From assembly GCA_017631215.1 (NCBI GenBank), contig JAGBTR010000253.1:1-10556 (forward strand): a stretch of DNA of 10,556 nt, in the 5' to 3' direction. A model generated the notes under the pieces. It was not told the DNA's origin. It saw only the letters and a list, made by a program, of their open reading frames with translations, and made no database searches. A program made the translations under genes and the position numbers. This DNA comes from Clostridia bacterium (GTDB lineage Bacteria; Bacillota; Clostridia; Oscillospirales; CAG-272). Shown in pieces: positions 6,634 to 10,556 of the stretch. Position 1 is the stretch's first letter; each line of letters opens with the position of its first letter.

Positions 6634-6660
6634 GCAGAGGTGTGAGCCTCTGCTTTTTTT
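6634..6660 (+). terminator. Intrinsic terminator after the small membrane protein gene
   Basis: GCAGAGG (6634-6640) and CCTCTGC (6647-6653) form a perfect seven-base stem with a six-base loop, followed at once by seven T (6654-6660). The A-rich left flank extends the pairing to ten (AAAGCAGAGG with CCTCTGCTTT). A separate perfect dyad GATCGG-TAT-CCGATC (6599-6613) overlaps the stop codon just upstream. Confidence 0.93.
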
Positions 6661-6682
6661 GTGCATTTTGGTGAAATTTTTG

Positions 6683-6707
6683 CGCCAAAGGTATTGCTTT
6701 TTTGGCG
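6683..6707. promoter_or_regulatory. Inverted repeat around the -35 region of the glycosidase promoter (candidate operator)
   Basis: CGCCAAA (6683-6689) and TTTGGCG (6701-6707) are perfect inverted arms 11 bases apart, and the -35 hexamer of the glycosidase promoter lies between them. Sugar-responsive repressors often bind such dyads, so this is a plausible operator for a catabolic gene. No regulator gene is nearby to support it. Confidence 0.35.
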
Positions 6708-6722
6708 TGGCTTTGATATAAT
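6694..6722 (+). promoter_or_regulatory. Promoter of the GH2 glycosidase gene
   Basis: A perfect TATAAT (6717-6722) lies 17 bases after a poor -35, TTGCTT (6694-6699). A weak -35 beside a strong -10 fits a controlled promoter. The predicted start is near 6729, leaving a leader of about 80 bases. That leader contains the palindrome CCGCGCGCGG (6738-6747) and a hairpin GTCACC/GGTGAC (6767-6772 with 6783-6788) that ends shortly before the ribosome site. Confidence 0.65.
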
Positions 6723-6808
6723 GACACTGCATAGCCGCCGCGCGCGGTATCAATTTTCACAGCACTGTCACCGCCATCCCTTGGTGACGAGTGGAAAGGA
6801 TGATTATT

Positions 6809-9046
6809 ATGATCAAACGCTATGACCTGATTGATTGGACGGCCGAGGCGCACAACCACTACGTGCCCTTCCAAGGAAGAAACGCCGAGACGGACATCCA
6901 AAACAAGTCCATCCTGCCTCGCATCCCCATCAAGGTGCCGGGCTCGATCTACGATGCGCTGGTGACGGCGGGCCTTTTGGAGGATCCCTTCTATGAGATG
7001 AACAGCCTCAAGGCACAGTGGGTTGCGGGCTATTGGTGGAAGTATGAGACCGAGCTGACGATGTCGCTGCCCGCCGAGGGCGAGCGCGCCGAGCTGGTGC
7101 TGGAGGGCGTGGACTACAAGGGTCACATCTTCTTCAACGGTCAAAAGGTCGGTTATTCGGAAAATATGTACGTCCCCTTTGTGGCAGACGTGACCGCGCT
7201 TGTGCGGGAGGGCGCCAATAAGATCGCCGTCGTGCTGGAAAATGCCCCCGACGAGATCGGACAGATCGGCTACACCAGCCTCACCACAACGCAGAAGGCG
7301 CGCTTTACCTACAAGTGGGATTGGTGCACGCGACTGATCAGCATCGGTCTGTACCGCCCCGCCTATATCCGCATCTACGACACGGTGCGCGTGGAGAATT
7401 TCTACTTCAAGCCCATCGGCATCGAGGGTGATGCCGAGATCTACGTTGACCTGCACGGCAACACCGAGGGCTGCACGGTTCGCGCTTCGATCGGCGGTGC
7501 GTCGTTTGAGAGCGGACTTGATTTCAAGTATCGCAAGACGGCCAAGGGCAGAGTACACGTCGATGATGTCAAGCTGTGGTATCCCATCAATGAGGGCGAG
7601 CAGTATCTGTACGACCTCGTCATCGAGGTGCTGAAGGACGGCAACGTCATCCACGCCGAGACGCACAAGGTCGGCTTCCGTCAGATCAAGCTGGAGCCCA
7701 ACGACAACGCCCCCATCGGCGCGCTGAACTATACCTTTACCGTCAACGGCAAGAAGGTGTACGCACGCGGTGTCAACCTGACGCCCCTTGACCACACCTG
7801 CTACACCGATCCCGTCAAGCTCGAGGCGCTTCTGACGCTGATGAAGAAGGCCAATATGAACGTCATCCGCGTATGGGGCGGCGGCGTGATCGAGGACGAG
7901 ATCTTCTACGATCTTTGCGACCGTATGGGCTTTATGATCTGGCAGGAGTTTATCCAGTCGTCGAGTGGCATTGACAACATCCCCTCCAAGCACGAGAAGT
8001 TTTTGGTCAATCAGCATAAGACGGCGCAGTGGGCAACCAAGACCCGCCGCAACCATCCGTCGCTGGCTGTCTGGAGTGGCGGTAACGAGCTGATGGACGG
8101 CGACTGGGTGCCGGTGGATTTCGGCGACCGCAACATCGGCGAGCTGCTGGGCATCGTGACGCAGAACTCCCCGCACGTTCCTATGCTTCCCACCTCGGCC
8201 AGCGGTCCGTGGGAGTTTTTGGATATCAATCATCCCGGTGAGAACCACGACGTACACGGCCCGTGGCAATATGCCGGCGAGACCGGTCAGTACCATCTGT
8301 TCAACAACTCCGACAGTATGTTCCACAGCGAGTTTGGCGTGGACGGTATGCTGTCGCTCCGTTCGATGAAAAAGTTCCTGTCCGAGGAAAACATCAAGGT
8401 GACGTCGATGGGTGAAAACTGCGTTTGGCGTCATCACGGCGAGTGGTGGGATTCCTCGCACCGCGACAACCACATCTTCGGCGTGCCCGAGACGATCGAG
8501 CAGCAGATCGGTCGCTCGCAGTACATCCAGGCCGAGGGTCTTCGCAACGGTCTGGAGGCCAACCGCCGCCGCACTTATCAGAACAGCGGTAGCATCATCT
8601 GGCAGATCAACGAGCCGTATCCCAACATTTGCAGCACGACGCTGATCGACTATTATAATGAGACCAAGCCCGTCTTCTGGCAGGTCGGTAAGGCGTTTGC
8701 TCCCTTGAACGTCAACCTCAAGTATGACAAGCTCATCTGGGAGCCCAGCGAGGAGTTTACCGCCGAGGTCTACATCTGTCTGGACGGCGAGGAGCAGGAG
8801 GTCGAATACACCTACACCGCGGGCGGCAAGACGGTCACCGGCAAGGCGGTGGCAGGCAGAACGGGCGGCGTTCTTGTGGGCGAGGTCAAGTGCATTGCCG
8901 GGGGCAAGTACATCGATATCGCACTCTCCGCCAAGGCCGCCGACGGCAAGACCTTTGAGAATGCCATCCGCCTGCTGGTCAGACAGCCGAATGGTCTTTG
9001 CGCGGACGAGGGTATCCTCGGATTCTATCCCGAAACGCAGGATTAA
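6809..9046 (+). CDS. Glycoside hydrolase family 2, beta-mannosidase-like
   Basis: A 745-residue GH2 enzyme with the domain order of beta-mannosidases: an N-terminal jelly-roll (about 30-190, with VPGSIYDALVTAGLLEDPFY at 43-62), an immunoglobulin-like linker (about 190-295), a TIM barrel (about 300-635) and a C-terminal beta-sandwich. RVWGGGVIEDEIFYDLCD (354-371), HPSLAVWSGGNE (416-427) and HSEFG (506-510) identify the family. Glu427 is the expected acid/base and Glu508 the nucleophile. The barrel ends in WQINEPYP (598-605). It should remove terminal beta-linked mannose from manno-oligosaccharides or N-glycan cores, but GH2 also contains galactosidases, glucuronidases and glucosaminidases, so the sugar is an inference. 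It is shorter than many beta-mannosidases (over 800 residues). No signal peptide is visible, so substrate must be imported. ATG 6809 is preferred because GGAAAGG (6793-6799) lies nine bases upstream; GTG 6791 and ATG 6800 are in frame but lack such a site. The gene is monocistronic, and no sugar transporter is in view. Confidence 0.9.
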   Translation: MIKRYDLIDWTAEAHNHYVPFQGRNAETDIQNKSILPRIPIKVPGSIYDALVTAGLLEDPFYEMNSLKAQWVAGYWWKYETELTMSLPAEGERAELVLEGVDYKGHIFFNGQKVGYSENMYVPFVADVTALVREGANKIAVVLENAPDEIGQIGYTSLTTTQKARFTYKWDWCTRLISIGLYRPAYIRIYDTVRVENFYFKPIGIEGDAEIYVDLHGNTEGCTVRASIGGASFESGLDFKYRKTAKGRVHVDDVKLWYPINEGEQYLYDLVIEVLKDGNVIHAETHKVGFRQIKLEPNDNAPIGALNYTFTVNGKKVYARGVNLTPLDHTCYTDPVKLEALLTLMKKANMNVIRVWGGGVIEDEIFYDLCDRMGFMIWQEFIQSSSGIDNIPSKHEKFLVNQHKTAQWATKTRRNHPSLAVWSGGNELMDGDWVPVDFGDRNIGELLGIVTQNSPHVPMLPTSASGPWEFLDINHPGENHDVHGPWQYAGETGQYHLFNNSDSMFHSEFGVDGMLSLRSMKKFLSEENIKVTSMGENCVWRHHGEWWDSSHRDNHIFGVPETIEQQIGRSQYIQAEGLRNGLEANRRRTYQNSGSIIWQINEPYPNICSTTLIDYYNETKPVFWQVGKAFAPLNVNLKYDKLIWEPSEEFTAEVYICLDGEEQEVEYTYTAGGKTVTGKAVAGRTGGVLVGEVKCIAGGKYIDIALSAKAADGKTFENAIRLLVRQPNGLCADEGILGFYPETQD

Positions 9047-9116
9047 AAAGGTACAACGAGAACGAGGGGGCGCTTCTTTTAAGAGGCCCCCTCGGATCCC
9101 AACAAGAGCTTGGGAC
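9043..9116 (+). repeat. G/C-hairpin intergenic repeat, copy A
   Basis: The element begins on the glycosidase stop codon. A 23-base leader (9043-9065) matches copy B at 10251-10273 in 19 positions. It is followed by a perfect nine-base stem, CGAGGGGGC (9063-9071) with GCCCCCTCG (9086-9094), and then a smaller stem TCCCAA/TTGGGA (9097-9102 with 9110-9115). No T-run follows the main stem, so it is not a standard terminator. It is probably a dispersed extragenic hairpin repeat of this genome. Confidence 0.55.
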
Positions 9117-9127
9117 AAAAAGAAAGA

Positions 9128-9167
9128 CGCTCGCCGTGGAGATTTCAAAACGGCGGGCGCATTTTTT
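9128..9167 (+). terminator. Intrinsic terminator after the GH2 gene
   Basis: A ten-pair stem (9128-9137 with 9150-9159, one G-U pair) with a 12-base loop is followed by six T (9162-9167). It separates the glycosidase from the next promoter, which starts 11 bases later. Confidence 0.9.
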
Positions 9168-9177
9168 GTTCTCGCAC

Positions 9178-9206
9178 TTGCAAATCCATATCATCTGTGT
9201 TATAAT
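9178..9206 (+). promoter_or_regulatory. Promoter of the D-2-hydroxyacid dehydrogenase gene
   Basis: TTGCAA (9178-9183) and TATAAT (9201-9206) are 17 bases apart, with an extended -10 TG (9198-9199). The predicted start near 9213 leaves a leader of about 26 bases carrying the ribosome site AAGGA (9224-9228). Confidence 0.75.
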
Positions 9207-9238
9207 GGGAGCATCAAACAAACAAGGATGGATTCTGT

Positions 9239-10204
9239 ATGAAGATCGCGATCATCGACCGCTGTACGGTCACCAACGGAGACGTTTCGTTTGCCCCCAT
9301 CGAGGCGGTGGGCGAGGTGCGCTCCTTCGACCTGCTACCGCCCGCCGAGCTGTCTGCCGCCATTGGCGATTGTGAGGCTGTCATCGTCAACAAGGCACGC
9401 ATCACCGCCGAGGTGATGGACGCTTGCCCCAACCTCAAATTTGTGGGTCTGTTTGCCACGGGCTATAACAATATTGACGTGGCGGCTGCGGATGCACGCG
9501 GCATCGTCGTGTGCAACGTGCCCGGCTACTCGACCGATTCGGTTGCCCAGCACACCATTGCGCTGATGCTCCATTTTGCCTCGCGTGCGGATGACTACGC
9601 CGCGTCGGTGGGGCAGGGTGACTGGGTCAAGTCAAAGGCGTTCTCCTATTTCAAATATCCCGTCTACGAGCTCAGCGGCAAAACGCTGGGTATCTATGGC
9701 TACGGCACCATCGGTCGCGCGGTCGCCAAGATCGCGTTGGCGTTTGGCATGACCGTCATCGCCACCTCGCGCACCCATACGAGCGGCTCGGAGGGCGAGG
9801 TCACCTTCGTTGACGGTGACACACTGTTCGCCACGGCGGATTACGTCTCGCTGCATTGTCCGCTCACGCCCGAAACGGCAGAGGCGGTCAACGCACGCAC
9901 GCTCGCGCTGATGAAGCCGACGGCGGTGCTGATCAATACGGCACGCGGCGGTGTGACCGACGAGCAGGCGGTGGTGGATGCCCTCAACGCAGGCAAGATT
10001 CGCGGCGCAGGCATCGACGTGCTGTGCGAGGAGCCGATGCGCGATGACCATCCCTACCTGACGGCTAAAAATTGCTACGTGACACCCCACGTCGCTTGGG
10101 GCTCGATCGAAGCGCGTACGCGCCTGATCGGCATCGTCGCGCAAAACCTGATCGCCTACCGCGACGGCAAGCCGCAGAACTGCGTGGGCGCGTTTAAGGG
10201 ATAA
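9239..10204 (+). CDS. D-2-hydroxyacid dehydrogenase (glycerate dehydrogenase-like)
   Basis: A 321-residue member of the D-isomer-specific 2-hydroxyacid dehydrogenase family, cytosolic, which interconverts a 2-keto acid and its D-2-hydroxy acid with a nicotinamide cofactor. The substrate-binding half includes FATGYNNIDV (72-81) and NVPGYSTDSVAQHT (93-106). The Rossmann part has GYGTIG (154-159). The catalytic triad is visible: Arg236 (NTARGG), Glu265 (CEEP) and His284 (TPHVAWGS). The overall resemblance is to HprA-type glycerate/hydroxypyruvate reductases, but 2-ketoacids such as pyruvate or glyoxylate cannot be excluded. After the second Rossmann strand the sequence is ATSRT (175-179) instead of an acidic residue, which may mean NADPH rather than NADH is used. 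ATG 9239 has AAGGA ten bases upstream and gives the normal family length. The gene has its own promoter and is followed by hairpin-rich non-coding DNA. Confidence 0.92.
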   Translation: MKIAIIDRCTVTNGDVSFAPIEAVGEVRSFDLLPPAELSAAIGDCEAVIVNKARITAEVMDACPNLKFVGLFATGYNNIDVAAADARGIVVCNVPGYSTDSVAQHTIALMLHFASRADDYAASVGQGDWVKSKAFSYFKYPVYELSGKTLGIYGYGTIGRAVAKIALAFGMTVIATSRTHTSGSEGEVTFVDGDTLFATADYVSLHCPLTPETAEAVNARTLALMKPTAVLINTARGGVTDEQAVVDALNAGKIRGAGIDVLCEEPMRDDHPYLTAKNCYVTPHVAWGSIEARTRLIGIVAQNLIAYRDGKPQNCVGAFKG

Positions 10205-10208
10205 TACG

Positions 10209-10246
10209 GTGCGAGGGGGACGATTCGAGAAAAGTCCCCCTCGCGC
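10209..10246 (+). terminator. Strong G/C hairpin after the dehydrogenase (terminator-like, no T-run)
   Basis: GCGAGGGGGAC (10211-10221) pairs perfectly over 11 bases with GTCCCCCTCGC (10234-10244). One G-U and one G-C pair extend it to 10209-10246, with a 12-base loop. It starts a few bases after the stop codon and probably protects or ends the dehydrogenase mRNA. The sequence after it (CTCTCTTAAAAAG) is not a T-run, so classic intrinsic termination is doubtful. Confidence 0.55.
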
Positions 10247-10250
10247 TCTC

Positions 10251-10324
10251 TTAAAAAGATTCAAAGAGTACGATGCAGGGGGGGTCTTGAAAGAATCCCC
10301 CTGCACCCCCAAGAACTTTGAAAC
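10251..10324 (+). repeat. G/C-hairpin intergenic repeat, copy B
   Basis: The leader 10251-10273 matches copy A (9043-9065) in 19 of 23 positions. The perfect nine-base stem TGCAGGGGG (10274-10282) with CCCCCTGCA (10297-10305) follows, extended inside by TCTT/AAGA (10285-10288 with 10291-10294). CAAAG (10262-10266) and CTTTG (10316-10320) can close an outer stem. The stem sequence differs from copy A while the architecture is kept, which suggests selection on structure or a diverged repeat family. Confidence 0.55.
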
Positions 10325-10556
10325 AGAGAAGAATTGAATGCGACAGCTAACCTCCTTCAGCCAAACAAACTTCTTGGCTGAATTTGGGCTCTCCTCGCTT
10401 CGCTCGGTGCAAATTCGCTGCGCGAATATTGCCCCATCCCCCCCACCTCAAAAGTTCAGTTCGACAGCTCTTTAACATTTCTGCTATCAAAAGACGATAG
10501 TACCACCCAAAGTGTTTGTGGCTTTCTTTAAGCCACAAACGCGATATTTGCTCCCA
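10325..10556. other. Structured non-coding region with several perfect hairpins, no gene
   Basis: I see no credible coding region here; a 63-codon minus-strand frame (10347-10538) has no recognisable protein features. The DNA holds at least four dyads. The first is TTCAGCCAA/TTGGCTGAA (10356-10364 with 10374-10382). The second is GCAAATTCGC with GCGAATATTGC (10409-10418 with 10422-10432, one bulge, three-base loop). The third is TGCTATC/GATAGTA (10482-10488 with 10496-10502, one G-U). The fourth is GTTTGTGGCTT/AAGCCACAAAC (10514-10524 with 10530-10540), extendable to 13 pairs over 10512-10542. The density suggests a repeat element or a structured RNA extending past the right edge; its strand is unclear. 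Confidence 0.5.

Noticed and set aside
6220..6760. Shared 11-base string TCAATTTTCAC at 6220-6230 and 6750-6760
   Set aside because: It is short and AT-rich, and the flanks do not align; chance is sufficient.
6629..9148. Very long minus-strand open frame (over 800 codons) opposite the GH2 gene
   Set aside because: It runs antisense to a gene with all GH2 motifs, crosses two terminators and has no ribosome site or recognisable domain. GC-rich codon bias explains its length.
10347..10538. 63-codon minus-strand frame in the right-hand non-coding tail
   Set aside because: It spans several perfect hairpins, has a composition unlike neighbouring proteins and no credible ribosome site; treated as non-coding.
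1..10556. Search by eye for CRISPR arrays, tRNA, rRNA, insertion sequences and phage genes
   Set aside because: No regularly spaced repeats, cloverleaf with TTCGA arm and CCA end, transposase motifs or phage proteins were seen.

Overview
The window looks like a chromosomal stretch of a strictly Gram-positive-type Clostridia genome, probably an uncultured gut lineage near Oscillospiraceae or Christensenellales. The lineage is inferred from protein flavour and style. Coding DNA is GC-rich, intergenic DNA is AT-rich, promoters are near-consensus sigma-A type (TTGACA/TATAAT), ribosome sites are AGGAGG-like and terminators are intrinsic. TGA ends two intact genes (acyltransferase and small membrane protein), so the standard bacterial code applies.

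Layout. 1-2503 (minus strand): two translationally coupled genes for the halves of a heterodimeric ABC exporter. The upstream half is complete and carries the degenerate ATP site. The downstream half is cut by the left window edge. 2504-2733: divergent promoter region. 2734-4047 (plus): a PlsC-type acyltransferase fused to a zinc-ribbon and a further C-terminal domain. 4058-6217: a strong promoter, a short structured leader, an aspartate kinase, and a short-chain dehydrogenase that overlaps it by one base. The dehydrogenase resembles the EF-P 5-aminopentanone reductase group of FabG-like proteins and is interrupted by one in-frame TGA. 6349-6600: a small single-pass membrane protein with an acidic, cysteine-containing tail, closed by a clear terminator. 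6809-9046: an intracellular GH2 beta-mannosidase-like glycosidase with its own promoter, dyad symmetries upstream and its own terminator. 9239-10204: a D-2-hydroxyacid dehydrogenase (glycerate dehydrogenase-like) with its own promoter. 10205-10556: non-coding DNA dense in perfect hairpins, including a second copy of a G/C-hairpin repeat that also lies just after the glycosidase.

The genes do not form one pathway. They are mostly monocistronic housekeeping or catabolic units: export, phospholipid synthesis, aspartate-family amino acids, mannoside breakdown and hydroxyacid metabolism. I see no phage, CRISPR, toxin-antitoxin, tRNA or rRNA, and no convincing new defence or mobile system. The observations most worth checking are the interrupted dehydrogenase, the G/C-hairpin repeat pair with the structured right-hand tail, and the acyltransferase with its zinc-ribbon extension.
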